DNA from: Mesodorylaimus sp. YZB2_4
Lineage: Eukaryota > Nematoda > Enoplea > Dorylaimida > Dorylaimidae
Direction: 5' to 3'
Assembly: GCA_030248295.1 (NCBI GenBank)
Contig: JASANH010000220.1
Span: 434,001 to 498,000, forward strand
DNA length: 64,000 bases
Shown here: piece after piece, positions 24,594 to 36,425 of the stretch
Layout: each line of letters opens with the position of its first letter
Numbering within the stretch: the stretch's first letter is position 1
Notes under the pieces: model-generated
Seen by the model: the letters and a program-made list of their open reading frames with translations, nothing else
Told to the model about the DNA's origin: nothing
The model's database searches: none
Translations under genes and position numbers: made by a program

Positions 24594-25920
24594 ATGTCTG
24601 CTAGTCGGCGGGTAGTCGACGGCGAGCGCGGCCGCGGCGAGAAAACAGACACACAGAAACAGAAAGAGATCTGCATGAGTGAGAACAGAATGAAAACACG
24701 CGAAGACTTTGTAAATTATTTCAAAGAACACGACAAAATTCGAGTGATCGACGCCCACCAGTCCAAGGTGCACTCGGTGGCGTGGAATTGCGACGGTCGT
24801 TTTCTGGCATCTGGCAGTTTCGACAAAACGGTCAGCGTTCTGCAGTTGGAAAACGGGTACAAGCTGGTGAGTCGGTTATGGCCTGGGTCCTCCTGGTTTC
24901 GGATGAGGGTCCGGTATGTTTCAGACCCGCGATCACACTTGTCGAGGGCACACGGAGCAGGTTGACCAGATCTGCTGGCACAAGACCAACCCCGACCTTC
25001 TGGCCTCGGCCGGGGGCGACAAGACGGTTCGTGTGTGGGACGTGAGAAGCAGGAAGAATGTGGCGACGATTTCCACAAAAGGCGAGGTCTTTTCCAGTTT
25101 GTTTCCTCGATTAATTTGAGAGCGGCTGTGCCATGTTTCAGGCGAGAACATCAACATTGCCTGGTCCCCGGACAGGAACACTATCGCTGTGGGCAACAAG
25201 CACGATCTCGTGTCCTTCATCGACGCCAGAACTTACAAAGTGGGAGCCACCGAGCAGTTCAAGACCGAGACCAACGAGTTAACCTGGAACACGACGGGCA
25301 ACTTATTTTTCGCAGTCAACGGTGCCGGCCAGATCCACGTTCTGAGGTGCGCTCCTCGGCCTGCGCCAAGTTCTAGCTGACCGAAGAGTGGCTTTCGTGT
25401 TTTTCAGCTGGCCCGATCTGAAAATGCTGTTGACGTTGCAAGCCCACACCTCGAATGCAATCTGCATCGATTTCGACCCGACCGGACGACACTTTGCCGT
25501 GGGCAGCACTGACTGCTTGGTCAGTATTTGGGACGCAAAGTGGCTGGCCTGCGTGAGGATGATGGACAGGTGAGTCTTGGTCGGCACAGGGTCTCGTTGG
25601 CTCCCATAAATAGTGCGCTCCCTTCACCTGTCTCTCATTTCAGATTGGACTGGTCTGGACGAGCTGTTAGCTTCAGCCACGACGGTCGCCTGCTGGCTTG
25701 CGGATCCGAGGACCTCGTCATCGACATCGGTGACGTGGACAGCGGTCGTCGGGTGGCCGAACTGAAGTGCGAAGCGGCCACCTTCAGTCTCGCCTGGCAT
25801 CCCAAGACCTATCTGCTGGCCTTCTCCTGCGACGACAAAGTGGCGTCCAGCACTTACGGCCGGCCTGAGCGCGAGGCGGGGACGGTGAAGCTGTACGGCC
25901 TCACCTCGGATCAAGTTTGA
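24594..25920 (+). CDS. thoc3: THO complex subunit 3 (WD40 protein)
   Basis: Five exons: 24594-24866, 24925-25086, 25147-25346, 25408-25569, 25644-25920, giving 357 aa. Identity is clear from 'HSVAWNCDGRFLASGSFDKT', 'ASAGGDKTVRVWDVRS', 'KGENINIAWSPDRNTIAVGN', 'ICIDFDPTGRHFAVGS', 'RLDWSGRAVSFSHDGRLLA' and the final 'REAGTVKLYGL', all in the order seen in THOC3/Tex1. The WD40 blades form a propeller that scaffolds the THO/TREX complex, coupling transcription to mRNA export in the nucleus. The start could instead be the downstream ATG at 24675. At the exon 2/3 junction GGCGAG occurs on both sides; the join used here is GAG|GTCTTT to GCGAG|AAC. An AATAAA lies at 26281. Confidence 0.93.
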
Positions 25921-27940
25921 CAGTGCTCCCTGGCTGTTCGTTATTGTTTTTCTGTTGTTTCACTGTTTTGCGATTCACAAAACTTTTGTGGTATAACGCG
26001 AGAAAGGAACCAAAACCACCTTTCCATGAGTGCTTTACTCTCACCACTGACACATACAGAGCAGCGGTGAAGGCAGAGATGAAAGGAATGTGGGAAGAGA
26101 AAGGTGCAAGACCTTTTGCTTGGGTTTGTAGCAGGAAGAGGATGGGGAAGGTTAGTTTCCCAGAGAAAAAGTATGAGATGGAATTAGAAAATCGCTACAG
26201 TATGCGACACTCCCAGGGAAAGGGAGAAAGGAAGGGATAGGGGTAAGGCAGTTTGAAATGATGTAAGCCTAATAATGCACAATAAACTATGGTATCACAA
26301 ATTCACGCTTTCACGTTTTCTGGTTCCAGGAAAAATTGCGAACTGGAAAATCCAGGGCTTTAACGGGCTAATGCGACTGTGCTCTCCCTGGTACGTGGTT
26401 GAACCAATTCCTGTGCGGGTCATGGACGACTTGAACAGCACTGACCAACTGACCGCCCATGTTCTGCCACCGTCTAATGGTTTCCATAATAAGGCGACAT
26501 CAACCCGCACGTGGAGGGCAGGCCTTCCAGTTGTCCTTTTTGCTTGTTCCCTACAGTCCAGCGTGGCCCTGCATCCTTATTTGCGAGGCTGAAGAAGCCA
26601 AGGTGATTTTTGACCTGTCAACCAAACCGATGTGCACCACACTTCCTCGCAAGAGCATCACCTCCGATGTAACTGGAATCAACCTCACTCTGAACAATGA
26701 AATATCGCCAAGTACGAAAGTTCCGCCTATCGATGCCGAAAGATCAAGAGCATTCTTTCAACATGGACCAATTTCGCGAAAGCTAGATGGGAAAAGACCT
26801 CAAGGAAGGTCTTTCCTGTGCGGGTTCAGGCGAAGATACGGCAGAATCAGCAAGTCCGAGGGCACGTCGAATGAAAGGCCTGAACAGCTTCCACAGTAAT
26901 CGCAATGTGGCACAGAAGCAGCATTGACGGATCCAAGCGTAATCAACATGGCGCAAAAAGTAATCCATGAATTTCCATGGGGTATACCGATCCAAGTTTC
27001 CCATGCTCTCAGAGCCTCACCATTGGGCGAGCCATGAATTGCTAGTGAGTATGTCTGCGTCGAAAAATTTGTATTCACCACATCCAATTTCATACCAGCG
27101 AGGCTTGGACAATCTCCTTACCTCAGAACTGTTTATTTTGCAATCATTGCTCTCGAAAATTCGAGCAAAACGCTAATCGTAACATCTCGAAACGTTTGGA
27201 CTTTTGCTGTGTTCGATCAGGAGGACTTGCGCACCTAGACATATCGAATATTGCTTGAGGCGGCACAGTCTCATGCACAAGGATGCCAAATTTTAAAACG
27301 AGTGTGAGTGTATGGATATAGGTACATGGGCAGAAGTGAGCAGTGCCCCTGTAAATTTAAGCATAAAGAGAATCACGATCAGTGGTCTTAAATTTTATTT
27401 TGGCACTAAGGCGGGACTGAGTGAATGATTCTAACATCGAATAATCTGAAAGTACGAGGAAGCATATGCGGAAGCTAAGCATAGACTACTGCTACTGGCA
27501 AGCCAATCAAACCGGCAGTTTTCAGTTTTGTGGTTTGGGGGGCTCGCAGGCACCCAGCCAGACTAAGGGCCATGATTTGAGACCAAGTTCTCTTTGTGCT
27601 GCAGCGACCTAGGATCCTTCGACGAACATATTCAGTGCGATCGGGTCGGCTCAAACGGCGGCAGGGAGAAAACCAGGATCGAGAGCATCGTTTCTGTCGC
27701 GACGTCATTGGTGATGTCATGTTCTTCGTGCTACGAGCCCTGATTTGTCTGTATGGTGGGTTGTGATGATGAAGTGCACTATTTCCTGTGGGGCTATGTG
27801 CCTTTCTGTTACCGTCCTTATTTGCTCGAGCAACCACGTTTTCTTTCTCTCATTCCAGAACACAGCACCGAGTCACACGCTTGGCACGAACACGCATCAA
27901 GGGCACATCATCGATCATCTCGTCACTCTGGTCACTTCGT
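25921..27940. other. Intergenic, no gene seen
   Basis: About 2 kb. It starts with the probable 3' UTR of THOC3 (AATAAA at 26281-26286) and includes a hairpin at 26789-26816. Open frames up to 146 codons exist but show no recognisable domain, signal peptide or splice-supported continuation. Confidence 0.4.
26789..26816. repeat. Hairpin, 10-11-bp stem with one bulge
   Basis: GGGAAAAGACCT and AGGTCTTTCC are reverse complements except for one unpaired A, around the loop CAAGGA. Confidence 0.6.
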
Positions 27941-28447
27941 TCATTCGGCCGGAGCATCGGCTGGAGCATCAGCTGGTGGCGCATCGGCTGCGGGTGCATC
28001 GGCGGCAGGCGCATCGGCGGCGGGCGCAGCTTCGGCGGGTGGAGCTTCGGCGGCGGGAGGAGCGGCTTCGGCTGCTGGCTGGGCCCCGAACTTGCAGATG
28101 AGCTTGATGGTCGTGAAGTCTTTGATGTTGGCCCAGGCCTCCTTGATTTTGGCCACATCTTTGGCCAGGTCGGCCGGCGCGTCGGCGATCACGATTCCAA
28201 ACATGTACGTTCTCTTCGGGTTCGGTTTGCCGTCCGCGAATCGACACTGAAACGTCAACGAGATGGACTCGTTCGGATCGATGACGGCGAAGACGGGCGA
28301 CGCTTGCACGTTCTCCGTGTGGCTGCACTTGATCTTGGTCGTGATCCGGTTCGGGCTGACATTGGTGGCCTTATGGATCACTTGCGACTTCTCGTACGGA
28401 GGTTGGAAGACGATCTCGGCCGGTTCCAGCTTCAACTTGTCCGCCAT
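27941..28447 (-). CDS. MSP-domain protein with Ala/Pro/Asp tail
   Basis: A single-exon 168-aa protein from the ATG at 28447. Residues 1-115 form an MSP (major sperm protein/VAP) immunoglobulin-like beta fold: 'LKLEPAEIVFQPPYEKSQVI', 'ATNVSPNRITTKIKCSH', 'FAVIDPNESISLTF', then 'RTYMFGIVIADAP' and 'TTIKLICKFG'. The last 50 residues are a low-complexity Pro/Ala/Asp/Glu tail with repeats of A-A-D-A-P. In nematodes, stand-alone MSP-domain proteins of this size are typically sperm cytoskeletal proteins, whereas VAP-type proteins have a membrane anchor, which is absent here. The sperm role is inferred from family and architecture. Confidence 0.88.
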   Translation of the reverse strand: MADKLKLEPAEIVFQPPYEKSQVIHKATNVSPNRITTKIKCSHTENVQASPVFAVIDPNESISLTFQCRFADGKPNPKRTYMFGIVIADAPADLAKDVAKIKEAWANIKDFTTIKLICKFGAQPAAEAAPPAAEAPPAEAAPAADAPAADAPAADAPPADAPADAPAE

Positions 28448-28509
28448 CTCTTCCTTCAACCGACCAACCACTCGCTACCGCACAGAAGAACCGGCCGACC
28501 ACCCGGCGC

Positions 28510-29550
28510 CGGACCCGCAACGAGGAAGGGGCCCCCCCCCCCCCTCCCCCCTTTTTTTCTCCCACAAAGTATAAAGACAACGGGCCCAAAATTCCCGGGC
28601 TGCCTGTGCTGTACAGTAGCCCTCCCGCGGGGGAGGAAGAGGAACACTCCCCCCAAAGGGGGAGAGACGCTACGCGGGGAAAAAAAAAATAAGAGAGGGG
28701 GAGTGGTCGTACCCCCCGCGGGCAGAGCACCGCGGGAGTTTTTTTTTTCAGGCCTTTCCCCTCTCGTTGCAACCCTCTTTTTTTCTGCCGCCGCCTGTCC
28801 CTCCCTTCTTCTCAAAAAACACAACACTACTAGCACCACCCCGCTCCCCCCACGCCGGTCTTACCCCTCCTCCTGTGTCCTCCCCCTCCTGAAGAAGGAA
28901 GGGGGGGCGAGGAAGAAAAAGGGTTGTGGAGGAGCAGGAGGGGAAACGAGGCGGGGGGACAAAAGAAAAACCAAAAAAAACAACAAACCCAGAAACAAAA
29001 GAAAAACAAAAAGACCCGCCCCCCCCCACCGAAGGATGGGACGGGGTCGGAAGCACAACCAACAAAACACAACCCACCTTTCCAAGAAAACAAACTCTAC
29101 ACTGGTTAGGCAGAAACGAAGAGGACAGAAAACGGGGGGGGTCTGGTCCTCCGATCCCCACGATCCGCGCAACAAGAAAGAAGACCGACACACACGGCAC
29201 CCAGCGAAGACGACGGAACGACGGGGGGGCAGGGGGAGCGGAGAGCACGCACCGACGGACCCAGCACGCACACAAAGCACGCAGGAGGGAGCGAGGGGGG
29301 CGGGGGGGGGGTGGGGGGGGGGGGGGAGGGGGGCGCCACGGAGCCGCGCGGGGCGCGCGCAGAGAGCCCCGCACAACCCCCCCCGCCCCCCCCCCCCCCA
29401 CCACCCAAGACAGAACCCCATAAGAACAAGACACGGAGACCGCGACAAGGACAGGAGAAAACAACACGGGGAGAGGGAGAAGCGAAGTACTACTTTTGCG
29501 GCGCCCCCAAGAGAGGGGGCGGCACGCGCCCCCCCACCACACGAATATAA
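28510..29550. other. Low-complexity, almost T-free block, probable artefact
   Basis: A dense mixture of poly-C, poly-G and poly-A runs, including a C run of about 15 at 28514-28528 and long G runs around 29296-29334. From 29161 to 29460 there are only three T in 300 bases. The composition changes sharply at both ends. The long open frames across it on both strands are Pro/Gly/Arg/Ser-only translations of low complexity and are not genes. It looks like poorly resolved or synthetic-looking consensus joined into the assembly. Confidence 0.75.
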
Positions 29551-29564
29551 AAACACATCATAAA

Positions 29565-29588
29565 TATGTGTTCCTTAGCCTTCGAGTG
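29565..29588 (+). repeat. Fragment matching the tail of the SINE at 49868
   Basis: These 24 bases (TATGTGTTCCTTAGCC, then TTCGAGTG) match 49972-49995 at 22 of 24 positions, the only differences being two C/T changes. They directly follow the artefact-like block, so the head of the element may be missing or collapsed there. Confidence 0.6.
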
Positions 29589-29589
29589 C

Positions 29590-31135
29590 GCTGTATATAG
29601 TGCTTGGCTATGGATACAGTATGACATGAAATGAGTTTTCCATCATTCTACTTCTCTATTCGTTCAGTTTTCTCTCAAAAGTTTGCCTGATGCAGCATGG
29701 AACAGCTACATACCTGCGACTCTATGTGGTATAGCCCACCCCATGGACGCCACATACTGATTTTCGATGAAGAGGATGAAGAAGGTGATAAACTGTGCCC
29801 ATTGAGTGCAAGAGCGACAGGGATGGTTGTGGTGTTAAAATACTCAGTTCTTCGAACACTCGTATGCCAATACTGTACTGTATGTGCTACGAATATTTGA
29901 TTCCCTCGCCCTCTTATAAATAGTCTCTCCCCTTCGATTCATTAAAAGGATTCGATTTATTTTTCCCAGGGATATTATTTGAGTAAGTACTCATAGTTGG
30001 TAGTCGCATAAAACAGATTCGTCGTCCTCGAGTTCAGCACACGGCTGCGGTGATACTGCTGTGCTTTCGGCGCGTACACCCCACGAATAAGTGGGCCAAG
30101 TGTTGGTGCAATACTTGTAGCCGCCGTGGGGTTTGCCAGGGCTCTGGTGAATGCTGGGCATATAAGCTAGAAGGGTTTTATTGTGGTTCTGGAACACGGC
30201 GAGCACTGTGACTGTGTTCAACCACTGCAATTGTTCAATCACCCTGCGGCAAAGTAGGGCTGACCCGAGGAGAGCTCGAGTCAGGAGCGATCCTACGCAG
30301 TCTACGAAACCTCATACTGACATGAGTTTATTGCCAACGCACCAAAAGGGTGGCCGTCTCACGATCACTTCAGGGAGCGCCGAAGGGGTCCTGACGGACC
30401 TGACGATGAGCTGAAGTGCTCACAGAGCAGTTTAGACCCGCAGGAACGACCAGCCCTCTATCGATGCCTGCAAAGCTAATCAGTCGCTCGAACACGATGG
30501 CTCTCTCGGTCTCGTGCCTGGCCCCACCTTAGGAGAGGCGGACCGGCTTCATGAACCAGTGCACTGATGTGTGCGATTAAACGCTGGTAGGCACTGATAG
30601 ACGAACCAAAGCACCGCCGCGGCAGCCAACTTGAGAAACGTGGAGCTTTTTGTGGCTTTTTGGCTGGCTTTTTGTGTAAAACCACTGTTATTCCTCGACC
30701 TTCAAGCTCCTTTGAAGTAAAAGTTTTTGCAACCATGGGTTTTGTAGTTCCAACTACCAAACGAGCCATGCACATTGATTATCTATGAGCAAGATGCAGG
30801 ACGCAAGGTCATCGGCGCTGGAGCAGCTATAGGTAGTTCACCAGTAAAGCAGTCTTTTGCTTGTCTGCTCCATCGCGTCAGCGCCAAGGACTCATCTGAT
30901 CATCAGAAATTCAAAATATATTTATGATTGTACAACGAGCAATAATGACCAATGAGCATGTACGCGTATGGTAGAACATATCTGGGACAAAATAAAACAT
31001 AAAACAAAAACAGGAAAATATTTTCTAACTTTGAAATGTATTGTCTGTACAGATTGCACTATAGGTCGCTCTGCGAAGGCCATAGAAAGACGTGTCTTCA
31101 TCTTGAGTGAGGAAAACTTCTCGTCTTCAGGTTGC
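29590..31135. other. Intergenic, no gene seen
   Basis: About 1.5 kb with no exon that I can support. The small open frames at 29697-29900 and 30476-30775 have no domain signal. Confidence 0.4.
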
Positions 31136-32164
31136 CTATGACGACGATAAGCCTCCGTTGGATTGTACGCTCGTAATCTCTTTCTTCCTCTTGTCCTTTT
31201 AGGGGATAAGGTTAGACTTGACGTTAGAAGGAGCAGAAACAAAGCTCGAGAGAGTCTTACCTTTTCGAAGGGCATTGGTACTGGGCCAGGAACTGGGAAC
31301 GGACCATCTGGCACTGCTGGTCCGATTATGGCCCCACCGATTGGCCCAACTGGACCTGGTGGAACTGGCCCCAGCTGGCCAATCCATCCAGCCGCGGGAC
31401 TCGTCTGCGCACCCCAGTTTGCCGTGGCTTGGATAATATACGGCCAGTTGTAGGGCATTGGAGGATAGTATGGGTAGAACGGGGCAGCTGGTCGCCATTG
31501 AGCACCATACGTGGACCCTGAAATGGGCACGGTCCGCTTCTATGTCCAGTAGTCCTTAAAGCGCAAGGCACTTACACACAGGGCAGCAATAATAAGGTCC
31601 GATATCGACCGAATTGACGGCGTAGCAATAGGACTGCGGCGGGCACTGCGGCCAAGGACGTTTAGCATCGCAAGGTTTTCCCAGCGACTCACCTCCAGGG
31701 CATGCACCTTGGGCTACCGTGACTGAATGTGCTACAACAGAAACGGCTGGTTCGTGAATGACGGCTGTGGCGGGAGGTGGAGGTGGTGGCCCAGCAAAGG
31801 CTACTGGTGCGGGCGCCACGTGAAGATGGGGAGGGCCGACCGGGTGCCCGTGGAAGCCACCAAACACTGGCGATCGTTTTGTTCGTTCTTCTAAAAAGGA
31901 AGACGACAGACGTCGTGAAACTTGGACAAAGGATCATGTTTTCAGCACTATTGACTCACAGATTGATGTACTATGAGGCACGCACATTGCGTGACAATTG
32001 ACCCGTTCCACTGGCCCCAACATGGAGTGGATAACAAAAACTTTTATACCTTTTTCATCGACGTTCAAAGCAGCTGCATCGACGCACGAAATGGTGGCAA
32101 GACCAATGATTAGCACAAGAAGGCAGGAGCCCAACTGAGTCCGTGACAACATATTTCTCCTCAT
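31136..32164 (-). CDS. Secreted Pro-rich protein with lustrin-type Cys module
   Basis: Four exons: 32164-32050, 31890-31576, 31517-31261 and 31195-31136, giving about 248 aa. The N-terminus is a signal peptide (LGSCLLVLIIGLATISCVDA). A furin-like E-R-T-K-R-S follows, then a His/Pro/Val-rich part. One cysteine-rich module comes next, with C-P-G-G-E-S-L-G-K-P-C ... C-P-P-Q-S-Y-C-Y ... Y-Y-C-C-P-V-C, like lustrin-type repeats frequent in nematode secreted proteins. The second half is Pro/Gly/Tyr-rich ('AAPFYPYYPPMPYNWPYII', 'GPVPPGPVGPIGG'). This suggests an extracellular matrix, cuticle or shell-type structural protein. The last exon is the least certain: its acceptor (CCCCTAAAAG) is weak, and reading through the intron would give a longer C-terminus ending near 30922. 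The start could also be the ATG at 32152. Confidence 0.7.
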
Positions 32165-34672
32165 TAGAGCAACAAGAAGGCGACCACCAGCTGCCAGCTC
32201 AATCAAGACGACTTTGGTGTGCGGCTTTCACTGACCGAGTAAGTCCGCGATGCAGTGATCGATGCACGACTGAGACCACGCTGACAGGTGTCCAGTCACG
32301 ATGACACTCGAAAGGAAAAGGCCGATGATCACAGCCGTCCTCGGCTACGAGGACAGTCTCTTCTAAACGACGGAAGATTTTGAGATTCCGTATTAAATAA
32401 AACGCGAGCCTAGGTCACACCAGCCGATCAGAAGCATTGAGAGCCGAAGTTGGGGGAGCGCTTCAATTTATACACTAGCCGGCAGGTCCGTTTTGTTTAC
32501 CGCCCGTATTGCCGGTGTCTTAGAGAAAAGCCGACCGTTAGCTTTTTGGAATAACTTGAAAAACATGCAAAAGGTATAGAAAACGGTCGAATCGAGGGGC
32601 GAGGAAAGCGTGAGCGGAGGCGTACGTGAAGCTTTGATACGCTCTCCAAGCATGTATGAGGCTCGCACGGTTTTTTACGCCTCTCATGGAGAAGGCATCA
32701 AAGGTAAACCAACTCCGTCGTGTACGTCAGGAGCTCGGTCGACGTCACAGTCTAAAACGGCAATGAATGGTCACTCGAGCGATGCCGAGTATTTTGGGGC
32801 GAGTATGCTTCAGACTGCTTGATTTCGAGACGGTCAGTCGCCCTACTAGGATAACATTATTGAATACTGGCGTGCTTTCGTGTTTGGCTCATTGAAACGT
32901 AACGAAAGGCGCGCCTGCACTACTGAACTTCTAAGCTCAACTTTAGCTTACGTGCATGCCTCGGCTTTCGACTGTGCGCCATGCTACCACTCGTCGATTG
33001 CATGCCGTCGCTACTGCTCCAAAGTACACAAACTGGACCTTGCGATTTCGGCTATGCTGTTAGCTGGTCGCTCGGTGAAGCACACTTGGATGAGGCGTGT
33101 GTGATGCGGCGTGTTGATGTGAAGAGTAATTTAACACGTGGTCCACTCGACCACAAATGAACGTGTTACAATCAGAATAAAACAGATTTGGCCAAAGATC
33201 ACGCACTCTAATTATTTCCCCTGTTGACTAATTTATCTTTTGCTTTTTTCCAAATCATTAATTTTTACATTTACGACATAAAAAGCTTCTCGAAAGGAGG
33301 CCATGGCCATGCGATGCACCGGCGTATTATGGAGAAGAAGCAGGTGTAGCCATTCAAAGATGTATGGCTATCGGAAGCTGAGACTACGCATGTGTACGCT
33401 TGTCCGTTTCCTCATAGCGCCTTGTTCTCCTGCATCACTATCAAGCCCACAGCATGATTAGTAATTATTCGCGGCTGCCCACATTGTCGTACCAGGTAGC
33501 AAAGTATCACTTCCGTTATACCCTGTCGCAACGCGTTTAAAAATCGGTTTTTAAAGCTCAACTAGGAAGTTGCCTTGATGGGCCACAACTCGTGACATCA
33601 CCAAGGCGATAGAGACACAAAAATTGAAAAAAGCTGCAAGATGTTAGACAAGGTATGCGTGTTTGTAGAAGAGCGGTATATCACTCCCACACGGCCTTTC
33701 TGGCACGCTATGATGCGTAGGGCGTCGGGAATTCATAAGTAAAGTGTGAGCTTAGGCAAGCTAATTCTTCGAGGGTTCAGTTCCATGCTGATCCATATTC
33801 TCCATCTCCTTCCTTTGACGATTCAAAAACGAAAATATGCTGCGACAACGGACTGTCGGTTTCTCACGGGTCTTTATTAGGCTGTCCCCGTGACCTGTTG
33901 ACCATAGCTTTATTGGAAACCGTTGAAGGTTCCGAAAGTGCCCATCTTCCGCCTAGTCTTATTAGCTACACCCTTTCACATGACAATGTTTCGATTCTTG
34001 CTTTGAACACGCCCGCCTTGCTCCCTTTGCTCTTCTCTTATTTGTCTGTCTAACCCCGGCCTCTTTAGTTCTTTGTGATAAGTCTAACAAGCATCTGAAA
34101 CCTTGTTCCAACAAGGAACATTGTGGTCTTCTCTGATTGCGAGTCCCATAGTCTTCTTTTCAAGGAAAGCTAAGAATAGTGAACCAGCGATTGCGGTCCT
34201 GCCTACGTTTTTTGTACGCTATAGCCATTGTAAGGTGTCTATGACGCGAATTCATACCTGACCCAAGGCGGATTCAGTTTTCGAGAAGACCTTTAGTCGC
34301 GTCGTATTGTCATCATCATTCCAGTGGATGAGGAAGCTGGCTTACTCCGGATTAGCTACACTGGTGATAAATCTGTTGTGCTCAAGCGAATGAGAGAACT
34401 TGTTTGTTGGGTTCGTGCAATTTGCCGTTAACAGCTAATCCAGAAACCCGCTGGGATAGGAATGAACGGATGTGTTTGAGGGGGTGGCTACTGGCGGGGG
34501 CTCAATGCAAAACGAGTCAAGCCTCTCGTGCGAACTGGCTCTTAAGGTAGGTCTAATGATGACCAGGTGCTTTATAGATCTGCTCTTGCGGGAGCCCTAA
34601 CGAACACCGATTTCATATTATTCATTACCTTGATCCAGCCGAAGGCGGTCTCTATTTGCGAGTTAACTCATC
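32165..34672. other. Intergenic, no gene seen
   Basis: About 2.5 kb without a supportable exon, RNA gene or repeat; only short random-looking frames. The final 100 bases are the probable 5' UTR of the globin gene. Confidence 0.45.
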
Positions 34673-35912
34673 ATGGGAGGAAAGCAGAGCAGTATGCACA
34701 AGGCCAGACCGGAGAACGATACGAAATTCATTTCCAACGACGCTGGGATTCATGACGACGATGAGAGTTCTGCGGTCACATCTACGCCATTGCCACCTGC
34801 GCTCAAGAAGATGTCGCGCTTTCATAGCAAAGATCTCGCATTAGCAGTGGCCGAAGCCAAGTAAGCTAATGATATCTCATCCTCTTTGCCTTTCTCATGC
34901 CTCGTAATAGCTGACTCAACAGCTGACCCGACATTGCAACGAGTCGAATCAGCATTCTTTTCAGTGAACATCTCTTCATGGAGAATGCCAAACACCATCG
35001 AGCCCGACTTAGCATGTCTGTACGCTCACTATTCTCAACAGCCACTAATGGCTCGCTGACAGAGCGTCAAAAGGCCACTATCAAGCACACCTGGAAGATG
35101 GCAATCGCTGATGGAAAACTCAAGCCGGGTAATCCTCCTTTCATCAAAACGGTCCGCAACCCATCATCCATGTCCGTTAGGATTTCAAAATCGAAATATC
35201 GCCTTATGTACCGTAGGTCTATGTACACTGGGCTGATCAAAGGTGACGTCATATAAGCAGACTCGGCATAATGCATATTTATCAACTGGTGCCAATAGCA
35301 ACGCCAGCAGGTGCTAGCCGATCTCGCCAACTCACAGACTGCATTAGCTCTGTTACAATGGAAACGGACCTTGGCAAATGTCCCCTAAGCACCCGCACCT
35401 CTGCCTAACACTCGTTGTCTCCCCATCCAAGCCCATTGGTCATTTCAGGGGTTACCATCTTCCAGAACATATTTCGTCGCTGTCCAGACCTGAAGCACGT
35501 ATTCCGGTTCAGCCATGTGCAGGACTTGGACGAACTGCCGAAAGAGGAACGATTCCTTCGGCACGCTAACGTGTTCAGTGACGTCATCGACTTGGCTGTG
35601 CGTAACATGGATGAACTGGATGCTCAAATGGCCCCGGCCCTGATCACACTTGGTCGAAGGCATTACTACAAGCACAACGTTGGTTTCCGACCAGACTACT
35701 TGGCCGTATTCGCTCAAGCCATGCTCGATTTCGTCAGCGAGCGTCTGCAGCTGACCGGTGATAAAGAGGCCATCGACGGGTGGTGGATGATCACCGTGTA
35801 TCTGGTCACCAAGCTCCAGCACGGATATGCTCTCGAATCCATGGGCAAACAGCACAGCAAGTTCAACAAGTTCTGCCATCTGACTACCAGTCGGGCCAAA
35901 CCATCAGTCTGA
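34673..35912 (+). CDS. N-myristoylatable globin
   Basis: Three exons: 34673-34860, 34965-35128 and 35449-35912, giving 271 aa. It begins M-G-G-K-Q-S-S, a typical N-myristoylation signal, then a disordered Asp/Ser segment of about 90 residues. The globin fold starts near 'LTERQKATIKHTWKMAI' (helix A) and 'GVTIFQNIFRRCPDLKHVFRF' (B-C). 'RHANVFSDVIDLAV' holds the candidate distal His (E helix), and 'LITLGRRHYYKHNV' holds the proximal His at F8. The length and N-terminal extension fit membrane-tethered nematode globins, which are thought to act in redox signalling or gas sensing in neurons rather than in oxygen transport. The ligand chemistry here is inferred from the family. Confidence 0.9.
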
Positions 35913-35989
35913 ACCACGAATGGACCAGCTGTTAGGGCAGTCTTGAGTAACTCGCTTGAATTCGGCTACTTCAGAAGCACTGTACTGTA

Positions 35990-35995
35990 AATAAA
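35990..35995 (+). promoter_or_regulatory. Polyadenylation signal AATAAA (globin)
   Basis: A canonical hexamer 78 bases after the globin stop codon, directly following a TACTGTA word. Confidence 0.7.
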
Positions 35996-36050
35996 GTAAT
36001 GTAAAGACGTGGCAGTATAGAGTACCCCCTTAAATCACTCACAACACACT

Positions 36051-36056
36051 TTTATT
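36051..36056 (-). promoter_or_regulatory. Polyadenylation signal AATAAA (TUTase)
   Basis: TTTATT on the plus strand reads AATAAA on the minus strand, about 370 bases past the TUTase stop, just before the globin gene's own signal. Confidence 0.5.
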
Positions 36057-36425
36057 TTTCAAACAAATTGAGTGAGTTAATATTTTAGTTCTAACATACT
36101 GTAAGTCCCAACCTTTCCTCACTTCCAGCTTCACGCTACCCGCAGTACAATTTTCAATATGTATACATTACACGTGGCATCTAAAATCACGAATAAAGGC
36201 GACCACAATATAGTCCCCGGCCACAAATTTCAAAAGAACGCATTAAAATCCTATACTAGTAAGTTCGGAGAATTATCGTTTGCCCCTTTCCTAGTAGTCA
36301 CCCCAAAAATAGTTTCAAAAAATCAGCATTACATACAGTTTCGAAATTGACAATTTAAATACCAATATTATGTTCGCGTCCTGAACTTTTCCTTTGTGCC
36401 CGAAACGAGCCAGCCAAAAAAGCAT

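Larger units (their letters stand above)
35913..36425. other. Convergent 3' regions of globin and TUTase genes
   Basis: AT-rich spacer holding polyadenylation signals for both converging genes. No coding exon is seen. Confidence 0.6.

Noticed and set aside
26459..26899. 146-codon plus-strand frame downstream of THOC3
   Set aside because: Mixed composition, no domain, overlaps a hairpin and competing minus-strand frames; not convincing.
28371..29563. Very long open frames on both strands (up to several hundred codons)
   Set aside because: They span a homopolymer-rich, T-depleted block, translate to low-complexity Pro/Gly/Arg/Ser strings on both strands at once, and have no domain or splice support.
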